Assembly (NCBI GenBank): GCA_019261985.1
Contig: JAFAQY010000027.1
Location: 124,001 to 188,000 of the forward strand
DNA: 64,000 nucleotides
Direction of reading: 5' to 3'
From: Bryobacterales bacterium
GTDB taxonomy: Bacteria; Acidobacteriota; Terriglobia; Bryobacterales; Bryobacteraceae
Position 1 is the first letter of the stretch. Each line of letters begins with the position of its first letter. Below, in pieces: positions 33,030 to 41,902 of this stretch. The notes beneath the pieces are model-generated. The model did no database searches and was not told the origin of the DNA. It was given only the letters and a program-made list of their open reading frames with translations. A program made the translations under genes and the position numbers.

Positions 33030-34022
33030 ATGAGCAAGATATTACAAGCCCTGCACGGCGCGCAAAATGAAGTTTCCGAGCTGTTGCCGGCGCTGATCGG
33101 AGAGGAGGCTCCCGCGGAGAGCAGCGCACCGGCGGGGGAGGAGCCCGCCGACGCGGCGGTGAGCGATCAAATTCAGGCGGCCGAAGCTGTGCTGCCGCAG
33201 GCGAACGGCGTGGGGGCAGTGGGCGCGGCTCCTGCGTTTGCTGCAGCCGAGGCACCTGCGGCGGAGGCGCCGCCCGCCCATTCCGGGCGCATACGCGAGG
33301 TTCCGCTGGCGATTCCGGCCTCGCTCGCCCTGCTTCCGTTTGAAGATCCGCGCGCGCACGCAGCCGAACAGTACCGCATCCTCCGCACCAAACTCAGCCA
33401 TCATCCCATGCGTCCCAAAATGATCGTGATCTCAAGCGCGAACCCTGGGGATGGCAAAACTTTTACGGCGATCAATCTGTCCGGCGTATTGTCTCTTAAG
33501 GGCGAGGGAAAAATACTTTTGATCGACGGCGATTTCCGCAGGTCTGCCCTGCATCGCCAGCTCGGCATTCCGGCGTCTCCGGGCTTGGCGGAGGTGATTC
33601 TGGGAACCGCCGCGCTCGACGACGCAATCATACAGGCCCAGCAGTTCCCGCACCTGCACATTCTAGTGAACGGGAAGCTGGAGGATCTGAATCCCAGCGA
33701 ATTGCTTGACTCGCCGCATTGGCGAGCGCTGTGTCAGGCGGTGCGCCGACGCTATCAGTACATTATTGTGGACACGCCGCCGGTGTCCGCGGTCGCCGAC
33801 TTCGAGTTGATTCAAATGGCTTCGGATGGAACCGTGCTGGTCGCGCGGCCGGAGCATACCAACCGGAGTGCGTGTTTTAAGGCGATTGAGGCAATACCGA
33901 GAGAAAAGCTCCTCGGGGTGATTTTGAATTGCTCGCAACCCTGGTTCTTAAATAAATCCCACAGCTATGGTTATGGCTACGGCTATGGATACGGAACCGG
34001 GGCCAAGGACGCCCGGAAGTAG
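33030..34022 (+). CDS. Tyrosine autokinase of the EPS locus (BY-kinase)
   Basis: This 330-residue cytoplasmic BY-kinase phosphorylates its own C-terminal tyrosine cluster and so controls chain length together with the Wzz-like protein. The start is the ATG at 33,030 (MSKILQALHGAQNEV); the track start at 32,913 lies inside the previous gene. An Ala/Glu/Pro-rich stretch of 80 residues precedes the kinase core. Walker A is SANPGDGKTFTAINL, Walker A' is KILLIDGDFRRSAL and Walker B is QYIIVDTPPVSAVAD. The tail is a clean tyrosine ladder, SYGYGYGYGYGTG, ending in AKDARK. It forms an operon with the Wzz-like and ATPase genes. Confidence 0.92.
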   Translation: MSKILQALHGAQNEVSELLPALIGEEAPAESSAPAGEEPADAAVSDQIQAAEAVLPQANGVGAVGAAPAFAAAEAPAAEAPPAHSGRIREVPLAIPASLALLPFEDPRAHAAEQYRILRTKLSHHPMRPKMIVISSANPGDGKTFTAINLSGVLSLKGEGKILLIDGDFRRSALHRQLGIPASPGLAEVILGTAALDDAIIQAQQFPHLHILVNGKLEDLNPSELLDSPHWRALCQAVRRRYQYIIVDTPPVSAVADFELIQMASDGTVLVARPEHTNRSACFKAIEAIPREKLLGVILNCSQPWFLNKSHSYGYGYGYGYGTGAKDARK

Positions 34023-34103
34023 CGTTCGGCAGCGAGAGCAAGTTCAGTTATTGCAATCACTTACATCAATGAGATGGGAGTGAAAGGGCGGAGCTTTGTA
34101 CTT

Positions 34104-34583
34104 ATGTATCCGAATCTAAAGTTGCGGCTATGGACCACCGGGATACGTCAGAACCGGCTGGCGAAGATGCTGACGATCGATGAGACCACGCTGAGCCGCA
34201 TTGTGAACGGGTTTCGTCAACCTAGCCCGGAGATACGGGAGCGGATCGCAGCCGCGCTGGATTGCGATGAGACCTGGTTGTTTCAAACGGAGGAACGGCA
34301 CAGGGCCGGGGCGGCGCCGGCTCCTGCTGCAGACCTGCCTAGTCAAGCCGCGCAAGAGGGCGTTAAGCCGCCGCGGGTGCCGCCGCGAGTTTCGGAAGAG
34401 CGGCCCAGGATGGGGCCGGGCGTTACCCGGCCGGGAAGCTTCGCCACCCCGGCCGCCGCGCGGGCTACCGTTTCGACGGACGACGGACAGAGTAGCGGTT
34501 CGGTTCTTTCCGCGAACGACGGCGGAAACGGGGCCGCGCCCAGGCGCGCAAGCCGGCGCAATCGCGCGCCGATGAGTCTTTAA
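34104..34583 (+). CDS. Small Xre-type DNA-binding protein with disordered tail
   Basis: The product has about 159 residues from the ATG at 34,104 (the track start adds 10). The N-terminal 60 residues form a helix-turn-helix of the Cro/C1 (Xre) class: RLWTTGIRQNRLAKMLTIDE, then TTLSRIVNGFRQPSPEIRER and IAAALDCDETWLF. The remaining 100 residues are rich in Ala, Pro, Arg and Ser, and probably disordered. It sits between the kinase and the amidotransferase gene in the same direction, so it may be a local regulator of EPS genes. Target sites are not known. No signal or membrane segment is seen. Confidence 0.75.
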   Translation: MYPNLKLRLWTTGIRQNRLAKMLTIDETTLSRIVNGFRQPSPEIRERIAAALDCDETWLFQTEERHRAGAAPAPAADLPSQAAQEGVKPPRVPPRVSEERPRMGPGVTRPGSFATPAAARATVSTDDGQSSGSVLSANDGGNGAAPRRASRRNRAPMSL

Positions 34584-34622
34584 AGTTTAGTTCGTAAAAG
34601 TCTGTTTTCTGTCCTTCCGATT

Positions 34623-36551
34623 ATGTGCGGAATTGCCGGTTATTTGACACACGATCCGGTGAGCTTGGATCCAAGCTTGCTTCGCGGCATGTGCGATCGC
34701 TTGGCGCATCGCGGACCCGATTCGTATGGGTGTTTTGCGGAACCTCCGGTTGCGCTGGGGCACCGCCGTTTAAGCATCATCGATCTCAGTACCGGCGATC
34801 AGCCGCTCGGGAACGAGGATGGCTCGGTCCAAGTGATCTTCAACGGCGAGATCTACAACTATAAAGAGCTGCGCCAAGAGCTTCGCGGCAAGGGTCACCA
34901 ATTCCGCACCGAGAGCGATACCGAGGTTCTGGCCCATCTATACGAAGAAGTGGGCGAGCGTGTCCCGGAATTCCTCAACGGCATGTTCGCCTTTGCGATC
35001 TGGGACGCGCGGCGGGAAAGGCTGATGCTGGCGCGCGACCGGCTGGGCAAAAAGCCGCTGTACTACACAACCGCGGTGAAGGGGTTTGCTCTGTGTTTCG
35101 CATCCGAGCTAAAGGCCCTGACAGTGATTCCGGGTTTCGACGCCCGGGTGAATCATCGCGCAGTCGCGGATTTCTTGAGTCTTTCCTACGTGCCCGATCC
35201 GGATACGATTTACGAAAGCACATCCAAGCTTGCGCCTGCGAGCGCTTTGGTGGCTACCCGCTCCGGAGTCCGGGTGTGGCGCTACTGGCAGCTTAGGTTA
35301 AACGCGGACCGAGGCCGTTCGCTCGAGGGGTCGATGGAGGAGATTCGCGCCCTTGCAAAGGATGCGGTCCGCCGCAGGCTGTTGAGCGATGTGCCTTTGG
35401 GGGCTTTCCTGAGCGGGGGCGTGGATTCCTCGGCCGTGGTCGGATTGATGGCCGAGCAGAATCCGGATCCCGTCAAGACGTTTTCGATCGGTTTTACAGA
35501 CAAGAGATTCGACGAGCTGGAATACGCGCGCATGTCGGCCGCGATGCATGCGACGGATCATCGCGAGCAGGTAGTCTCGCCCCGCATCGAGGACGTCTTC
35601 GATGTCCTGGTGGAGCATTTCGATGAGCCGTTTGCAGACTCTTCCGCCATTCCGATGCTGTATGTTTCGCGGATGGCGCGGGAGCAGGTGACGGTGGCAT
35701 TGTGCGGGGACGGCGCAGACGAAATTTTCGGCGGCTACCGCCGGTACCTCCACGGTGTGATTGAAGAACGTCTACGGCGAAGGTTTCCAAAGTGGTTCCG
35801 GCAATCGGCGATCCAAGCCGCGGGCCGCTACTACCCCAAATTCGACTATCTGCCGCAGGTGTTTCGCGCCAAGACTTTGCTCACCAATGTAGCGGATGAT
35901 TTAGGCAATGCGTATTTCACGACCATGTCGGCGTTTCGGGACGCGGGGCTGGAGGCTGTGCTTTCAAGCCATGTTCGCCGTAATTTGAACGGGTATTCGC
36001 CGCGCGAGAGATTTCGCGGAATGTTTAAAGACGTGAAGGAGTATTCGCCGCTCGAGCAGATGCAGTGGGTGGACCTTCAAACGTATTTGCCGGGAGACAT
36101 CCTGGTGAAGGCGGACCGCGCCACGATGGCTTATTCGCTCGAGTCAAGATCTCCATGGCTCGACTACCGGATGGCGGAATTGGCTTTTGGGCTTCCTTCA
36201 GACTTCAAGCTGCATGGGCGGACCGGCAAATATATCTTCAAACGCGCCGTTGCGCCCTATGTTCCCAAAGCGGTCATCGACCGCAAGAAGATGGGTTTTT
36301 CCGTGCCGCTGGCCGAATGGTTCAGGAGCGCATTGAAACCGATTTTCCGTGCTTTAGTGTTTAAGCCTGAGATGGAGGAGTTCGTAGCGAGTAGGGAAGT
36401 CGAGAGCATCTGGGAAGGACATCAATCGCGGCTGCACAATTACGACCGGAAGCTGTGGAGCCTGCTGATGCTGGCGGCGTGGAGTCAGCGGCACAGGAGC
36501 GGGCGCGTTAAAGACGAAGTGGCATCGGTAATGCAGTCAGCGGCGTCCTAG
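34623..36551 (+). CDS. asnB: AsnB-type glutamine amidotransferase of the EPS locus
   Basis: The 642-residue protein has an N-terminal class II glutaminase domain whose nucleophile is Cys2 (MCGIAGYL, with HRGPDSYG and FNGEIYNYKELR). The C-terminal asparagine synthase domain carries the ATP pyrophosphatase loop LSGGVDSSAVVGL and the region ALCGDGADEIFGGYRRY. In exosortase loci such proteins (TIGR03108-like) are thought to amidate a sugar acid or another EPS precursor rather than make asparagine. That role is known by association only. It follows the Xre gene after 40 bases and precedes a GT-C protein by 6 bases, so it is part of the EPS operon. Confidence 0.9.
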   Translation: MCGIAGYLTHDPVSLDPSLLRGMCDRLAHRGPDSYGCFAEPPVALGHRRLSIIDLSTGDQPLGNEDGSVQVIFNGEIYNYKELRQELRGKGHQFRTESDTEVLAHLYEEVGERVPEFLNGMFAFAIWDARRERLMLARDRLGKKPLYYTTAVKGFALCFASELKALTVIPGFDARVNHRAVADFLSLSYVPDPDTIYESTSKLAPASALVATRSGVRVWRYWQLRLNADRGRSLEGSMEEIRALAKDAVRRRLLSDVPLGAFLSGGVDSSAVVGLMAEQNPDPVKTFSIGFTDKRFDELEYARMSAAMHATDHREQVVSPRIEDVFDVLVEHFDEPFADSSAIPMLYVSRMAREQVTVALCGDGADEIFGGYRRYLHGVIEERLRRRFPKWFRQSAIQAAGRYYPKFDYLPQVFRAKTLLTNVADDLGNAYFTTMSAFRDAGLEAVLSSHVRRNLNGYSPRERFRGMFKDVKEYSPLEQMQWVDLQTYLPGDILVKADRATMAYSLESRSPWLDYRMAELAFGLPSDFKLHGRTGKYIFKRAVAPYVPKAVIDRKKMGFSVPLAEWFRSALKPIFRALVFKPEMEEFVASREVESIWEGHQSRLHNYDRKLWSLLMLAAWSQRHRSGRVKDEVASVMQSAAS

Positions 36552-36557
36552 CGCAAA

Positions 36558-37901
36558 ATGAACTCCGCGCCGGCAACCGAATCTCGCGCCCGGACCGCGC
36601 CGGCGGGGGCCGGTTTCGCGCCTTGGCTGCTCGAGTCTCTAACGCGGTTATCTTTTAATTCGTGGAAAGCATTTGCCTCCATATTCCTGCTTTCGCTTGC
36701 AGTACGGCTGGTGCTGCTCTCGCAAGTCCCGACAGCGCGAATCGCGAACGGAGCGGAGGCCGAGAACATCGGCATTTCCTTAGCAACGAAAGGAATCTTT
36801 GGAAATCCGTACAGCCTGCCCAGCGGTTATACAGCGCACTGCGCTCCGTTCTATCCTTGGCTGGTTTCGTTGGTCTATCGATTTTTTGGAACCGGTTACG
36901 CAGGCAATCTGGTCCGCTGCGGGTTGCTGATTACGGCGTATTCGGCGCTCTATGGTTTGTATCCATGGTTTGCCCAAAAATTTGGTTTTCCGCCCGCCGC
37001 GGGAGTTCTCGCCGGGTTGATTTCCGCCGCAATACCGATAAAAAGATCCGCCGAGGTATTTTTGAGTTGGGAAGAGCCATACGCTGCCGTCGCCGTTTTC
37101 GGGCTGTTTCTGCTGACGCGGCGGGTTTGGCGGAACGCGAATGGTTGGGGACTCGCCGTAGCTTACGGGCTTTGCTGGGGGCTGGCTTATTACATGGCCC
37201 CGGCCTTGCTGCCGCTTCAGCTCGCCTTTTGCGCTTTGCATCTGATCCTGTTCCGGAAAGGCAGCGCGCTGCGGGTTGCGAAGTGGTGGGGTGTAGCGTT
37301 CATGGCCACTGCTCTGGCAATCGCCCCGTGGACGATAAGAAATCATGCGCGATTAGGAGCGTGGATGTTTATGCGGAGTTGCATGGGGATGGCGCTCTAT
37401 GTTGCGAATCATGACGATGCTCATCCATCCATCGCGGAAAACGAAGTTCTGATGCGCCGCGCGCATCCGTTCATGAGCCGGGACGCGGCTCTACGGGTTC
37501 AAGAAATCGGAGAAGTGCAGTATAACCGTGAGCTGCTTCGCAAAACGGAGGCCTGGATCGCGCGGCGTCCGTTTGCATTTCTTTCGTTAACGGCTCAGAG
37601 GCTGGTCTATTTCTGGCTCGGGCCGCTGGAGAGTCCCATCACGATGATTCCGACCTTGGTTTTTACCGTGCTGGCGTTGCCGGGTCTATGGGCAATGCGG
37701 CGTGACTCGCAGAGGCTGGAGTTTTGGTTATTTAGCGCGGCTTGGGCGATCTATCCCTGCTTGTATTATCTGGTGAATTACGTCAACCGGTACCGGGTTC
37801 CGATCGATTGGACGATCATGCTTTGCGCCTCGGCTTTCCTTTATCGCAAGCTCGAATCGGCCACCCTGCGCGCGGCATCCGCGAGCGAAAACGGACGATG
37901 A
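36558..37901 (+). CDS. GT-C type membrane glycosyltransferase (GT39/ArnT-like fold)
   Basis: The 447-residue polytopic protein begins with a Pro/Ala-rich tail, then helices such as SIFLLSLAVRLVLLSQVP followed by the acidic-loop region of GT-C enzymes (NGAEAENIGISLATKGIFGNP). At least eight hydrophobic segments follow. GT-C enzymes use polyprenyl-phosphate sugars at the periplasmic face; donor and acceptor here are unknown. It overlaps the next gene by 4 bases (ATGA), and both look like the same protein class. Assignment rests on topology and context, not on a unique motif. Confidence 0.72.
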   Translation: MNSAPATESRARTAPAGAGFAPWLLESLTRLSFNSWKAFASIFLLSLAVRLVLLSQVPTARIANGAEAENIGISLATKGIFGNPYSLPSGYTAHCAPFYPWLVSLVYRFFGTGYAGNLVRCGLLITAYSALYGLYPWFAQKFGFPPAAGVLAGLISAAIPIKRSAEVFLSWEEPYAAVAVFGLFLLTRRVWRNANGWGLAVAYGLCWGLAYYMAPALLPLQLAFCALHLILFRKGSALRVAKWWGVAFMATALAIAPWTIRNHARLGAWMFMRSCMGMALYVANHDDAHPSIAENEVLMRRAHPFMSRDAALRVQEIGEVQYNRELLRKTEAWIARRPFAFLSLTAQRLVYFWLGPLESPITMIPTLVFTVLALPGLWAMRRDSQRLEFWLFSAAWAIYPCLYYLVNYVNRYRVPIDWTIMLCASAFLYRKLESATLRAASASENGR

Positions 37902-39565
37902 GTCAGCCTACGCTTTATCAAGAAACCAGGCCTACCCAGCCGGTTACCCGGAATGCGGAGAACATGAAAACCATAGGGGCCTTTGCGGCCCTTGCTTTGG
38001 CGGTAACGATACTGCTCCTGACATCGCCTTACCACGCCGACATATGGTGGAGCGACGCGTCCCGGCACGCGATGGATGGCGCTTTCTATCGCGATCTGGT
38101 GCGTTACCATCCCATCGGACACATGCGACAGTTCGCAATGAACTACTACTTGCGGTATCCGGCGCTGACGATTCTGTTCTATCCGCCGCTGTTTCCGGTC
38201 GTGGAAGGCATGTTTTTCGGCATATTCGGAATTTCGCTATTTACGGCGCAATTAACCGTGAGCGTCTTCTATTTGGCGGCGGCTTGGGGAGTGTACGTTT
38301 TATGTCGCCGCTGGATGAGCCCTGGTCCGGCGTTGGCGGTAAGCCTTCTTTTTATAGGGTGTCCGGAGGTCGCGTTTTGGGGCCGCCAGGTCATGCTGGA
38401 GATTCCAGTCTGCGCTTTTTTGATCTGGACCGCGGTGGCGTTTGTACGTTATTTAGAGGATCGCAGGCCCGGGCTGGCGTATGCCGTCGCCGTGCTGTTG
38501 GCGGGCGCGGCTTATACGAAACAGACGTCCATGTTTATTGTGCCCGCGCTGTTATGGACCGGCTGGCGAAAGTTTGGTCCGGCGCTGTTCAAAGATCGTC
38601 ACGTGTGGGGAAGCGCCGGGCTTTTTACGGCGCTGATGGTTCCTCTGCTGATCGTAAACCTAAAATTCGGGCGGCTGAACGCGGGGTCCGTAGTTGGGGG
38701 AGATTGGAATGGAATTCCGGTGTTTTCGTGGCAGGGCCTTTCCTATTACGCACGGCAGTTCCCGAGCCAGACCAATTGGGCGATTGTTGTATTAGCGGTG
38801 GTAGCTCTGGTTGCGTGGGTAGCGTTGGGCAAAGGCGCGGAGGGCGATTCATTTTTTGCGGCCTGGCTTGCCGCCGGATATGCATTCTTTTCATTCATCG
38901 CCCTGAAAGAGCCGCGGCACACAGTCCTGATTCTGCTGCCGCTGGCATTTTTCGCCGTACGAGCCCTGACCAGGTTCGCTCCGCCCGCGATTGTGCCTAT
39001 TCTTGCGGTTACCTTTGCGGTGGTCAGTTTCGGTAACACGATGTTGCGCCATCCGCCGCCGTATGTGGATGGCTATGCAAAAGCCGCGGAATACATAGCC
39101 GCGCGGGCGCCTCGCGGATCCGTAGTGCTATTTTCCGGTTACCGTGACGGCGCATTCATATTTGACCTGCGGCGTCAATTGAAGCGCACCGATTTGTGGG
39201 TTTTAAGAGCCGATAAGCTGCTGCTGAGAGTTGCTGTGGGCCGGCAGCTGGGAGTTGAGCAACTGCGCGTCTCGGAAGCCGAAACCGAAGGCATGATTAA
39301 TGAACTGGGCGTGTCCTACATCGTGAATCAGCCCAATTTTTGGGACGACCTCTCGAACATGCAGCAACTGCAACATGTGCTGCATTCGAGCCAGTTCCGT
39401 AAGGTGGCTACGATTCCGATCACCTCTAATGTGAATCACACGGACCGGGAACTCGAAATTTACGAGAATCTGATGCCGATCCAGATTAACCGGAAACAGC
39501 GCATACGAATGGAGCTGCCGATCATCGGAGTGCAGGTCGAGGGGACGTTCGACGCCTTTAAATGA
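37898..39565 (+). CDS. GT-C type membrane glycosyltransferase (GT39-like)
   Basis: The 555-residue product starts at the ATG overlapping the previous stop. The track start at 37,742 is inside the previous gene. After a short soluble tail come a helix (IGAFAALALAVTILLLTSPY) and the loop ADIWWSDASRHAMDGAFYRD, where acidic residues early in the first loop resemble the catalytic region of GT39 family enzymes. About ten more hydrophobic segments and a soluble C-terminal domain of about 130 residues (SVVLFSGYRDGAFIFDLRRQ) follow. It is likely to add a sugar or process the EPS repeat on the periplasmic side. A 51-base gap separates it from the next gene. Confidence 0.75.
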   Translation: MSQPTLYQETRPTQPVTRNAENMKTIGAFAALALAVTILLLTSPYHADIWWSDASRHAMDGAFYRDLVRYHPIGHMRQFAMNYYLRYPALTILFYPPLFPVVEGMFFGIFGISLFTAQLTVSVFYLAAAWGVYVLCRRWMSPGPALAVSLLFIGCPEVAFWGRQVMLEIPVCAFLIWTAVAFVRYLEDRRPGLAYAVAVLLAGAAYTKQTSMFIVPALLWTGWRKFGPALFKDRHVWGSAGLFTALMVPLLIVNLKFGRLNAGSVVGGDWNGIPVFSWQGLSYYARQFPSQTNWAIVVLAVVALVAWVALGKGAEGDSFFAAWLAAGYAFFSFIALKEPRHTVLILLPLAFFAVRALTRFAPPAIVPILAVTFAVVSFGNTMLRHPPPYVDGYAKAAEYIAARAPRGSVVLFSGYRDGAFIFDLRRQLKRTDLWVLRADKLLLRVAVGRQLGVEQLRVSEAETEGMINELGVSYIVNQPNFWDDLSNMQQLQHVLHSSQFRKVATIPITSNVNHTDRELEIYENLMPIQINRKQRIRMELPIIGVQVEGTFDAFK

Positions 39566-39616
39566 GGCGAGAGACGTCGAGATAAGGGCCGTAAACCCTC
39601 GCCACGAATTGACCCA

Positions 39617-41737
39617 ATGAAGGAAAGTAATCGATCAGCAGTTAAGCGCGGGGTTGTTTCTCAAGGAATCGTTTTCGGGGTTTTGATTTGGCTCACCTAT
39701 GCGGTAGCCGAATACCTGTTCACATCGGTGGTTACGGCCTCCACGTACGGGGCTCCGATGTTTTCGCCGTGGTTCTGGAGTTTGACCGGAAAGCTGGCTG
39801 TGTCCTATGCGTTTCTGGGCGCCGGCTTCGGCGCGCTATCGGGAGCGTACGCAAACCGAAAGGCGTTGACGGATTACGAGGCCGACCGCATGGTTCAAAG
39901 CTTGGTCGTGTTCAGTTTAGTGGCGGCCTTTCTGGTCCAGGCGGCGATCACGGAAGCATCTGCGTTCTCGGTGTGGGATTTGGAGACCATCACCGCCGCG
40001 GCATTGTTGGGGACCGGATTGATTCTCAATCTTTATTCGAAATCGTGGTTTGAACGGTTCGGGCGATATCTGCATCCCTGGGCGGTGGTGACAGTTTTGG
40101 TAGCCGGCCCCTGGATTAATCACAGCCTGCTGCGAATGGCGGTTTTTGCAGGAGCGGTTTTCGGTGGTTTTGTTCTAGGCAGGCTCAGGCCCGGGCGCGT
40201 TGGGCTTACCGGTGTAAGAGCACTGGCGGCCGGGTTCCTACTCCTGCTGCTCGTGGCCATCGGAGGGACGACGGAGTTCCAGACCGGATTACAACATCCA
40301 GCGGTTGCTAACGGTAAACCGGCCGCGAACAGAACACTTGCGGCGCGGACTTCTCCGAATATTGTTCTCATCACGATGGACACGGTACGGGCGGATCATT
40401 TGCCGATATACGGGTATGCGAGAAATACGGCGCCCCATTTGACGGCTTTCGCCGCCGAGGCCACGTTATATAAGAACTCGATCGCCGTTTCCAACATGAC
40501 GCTGGCCACGCACGCCAGCATTTTCACCGGCTTATACCCGAGCGCGCACGGAGCTCACAGTCTGCCGAGAAATCCCACGGGCTCGCCGCTGCGGCCAGGA
40601 ATCCCGACGGTTGCGGGAATGCTGTCGAGAAACGGATACCTTAGCATGGCCGTGGTGGCGAATCACGCATACTTGGATCCGTTTTACGAGGTCGGGCGCG
40701 GGTTTCAGGCGTACGACATACGCCAGCCTGTGCCCATCGTAAACCCCGAAATGAGCACGGATTTGCGGCTGCTACTGCGATATGGCATCCGGCAAATTCT
40801 AGACCTGTTCACCTCGACCGCGGAATTCGACAGAGTCAGCCGCCGGGCGGCGGAGATAAACGATGCCGCTTTTGACCTGCTGAACGATGCGCGGTCGCGG
40901 CAGATGCCGTTTTTTTTGTTTCTCAACTACATGGATGCGCACGGTCCGTATGTTCCACCCGCGCCGTATGGAGATCTGTTTCCGGGAAGGTTGAGGAATT
41001 TTTCCGATACGTCCTATCGCCGGCTGGAGCTCGAGCTGGTGCGGTCCGAACGCCCGGTGACGCCGCGCGAGAAAGAGCACTTGATTTCGCAATACGACGG
41101 CGCCATCGCGTATCTGGATTCCGAATTGGGCAGTCTGCTCTCCGGGCTCAAAGCTCGTGGTCTTTACGATGATGCCCTGATTATAATTACGTCGGACCAT
41201 GGGGAAAATTTCGGAGATAGAAATCTTTTAGGGCATTGGATTTCACTATATCAGGATGAAGTCAGTGTGCCCCTTATAGTGAAATACCCGCACCAAAGTC
41301 AGGGCAAGGTGGTAGAAAGCATGGTTAGTCAGATCGACATTGCTCCCACTGTGTTGGAAGCGGCGAATGTGCCCGCGCCCGCTACCTTCGCCGGGAAAAG
41401 CCTGATACAGCCCGTCGATCCGGAACGGTTGCTCTATAGTGAAGCGTTTTTTCCGCGGGCCCCGTATAGCCAGTCGAAGCTCTACCCAAAAAGTCAGCGC
41501 GCGGTATATCAGGGCTTTAAGAAGCTCATAGATCTGGGCATCGGAAAGCGCGAGCTTTACGATTTAGCCATGGACCCGTCAGAAAGGCGCGATGTTTATC
41601 GCGACAACCAGGAGCTTGCCGCGAGGTTTGAAACGGCGCTCAGCGCATGGGCAGCGCATCAACCGGGTGTTTCCCCGGCGGGTTCGACGCCCGGCCAAGT
41701 TTTAAAACAACTTAAATCGTTAGGTTATGTTCAATAG
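39617..41737 (+). CDS. Membrane-anchored sulfatase-fold enzyme lacking the formylglycine Cys/Ser
   Basis: The 706-residue protein has about five to seven N-terminal helices (to about residue 220) and then an extracellular alkaline-phosphatase/sulfatase fold. Metal-binding segments are intact: NIVLITMDTVRADHLP and IIITSDHGENFG. The sulfatase signature C/S-x-P-x-R is replaced by MTLATHASIFTG, where the Cys position is Leu and Thr residues flank it. Such proteins may use Thr, like LTA synthase or phosphoethanolamine transferases, so sulfate-ester hydrolysis is doubtful. A phospho- or sulfo-group transfer onto the EPS is one possibility. It lies in the plus-strand EPS cluster after the GT-C pair. 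Confidence 0.82.
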   Translation: MKESNRSAVKRGVVSQGIVFGVLIWLTYAVAEYLFTSVVTASTYGAPMFSPWFWSLTGKLAVSYAFLGAGFGALSGAYANRKALTDYEADRMVQSLVVFSLVAAFLVQAAITEASAFSVWDLETITAAALLGTGLILNLYSKSWFERFGRYLHPWAVVTVLVAGPWINHSLLRMAVFAGAVFGGFVLGRLRPGRVGLTGVRALAAGFLLLLLVAIGGTTEFQTGLQHPAVANGKPAANRTLAARTSPNIVLITMDTVRADHLPIYGYARNTAPHLTAFAAEATLYKNSIAVSNMTLATHASIFTGLYPSAHGAHSLPRNPTGSPLRPGIPTVAGMLSRNGYLSMAVVANHAYLDPFYEVGRGFQAYDIRQPVPIVNPEMSTDLRLLLRYGIRQILDLFTSTAEFDRVSRRAAEINDAAFDLLNDARSRQMPFFLFLNYMDAHGPYVPPAPYGDLFPGRLRNFSDTSYRRLELELVRSERPVTPREKEHLISQYDGAIAYLDSELGSLLSGLKARGLYDDALIIITSDHGENFGDRNLLGHWISLYQDEVSVPLIVKYPHQSQGKVVESMVSQIDIAPTVLEAANVPAPATFAGKSLIQPVDPERLLYSEAFFPRAPYSQSKLYPKSQRAVYQGFKKLIDLGIGKRELYDLAMDPSERRDVYRDNQELAARFETALSAWAAHQPGVSPAGSTPGQVLKQLKSLGYVQ

Positions 41738-41902
41738 CGCGCCGTTCGCCGCCGCGGGACAGCGCTATAAAACTCCGCGCGTCCGTGCTTATTGTGCACT
41801 CGATACCGAGAAATTGGACGGAATGGATAGGGTATTTCCGGTGCACTTTTCAGGCTTCCAGCAGCTTTGTAGCTTCCGCTTTCTCGTGATAATTTCTAAC
41901 AT

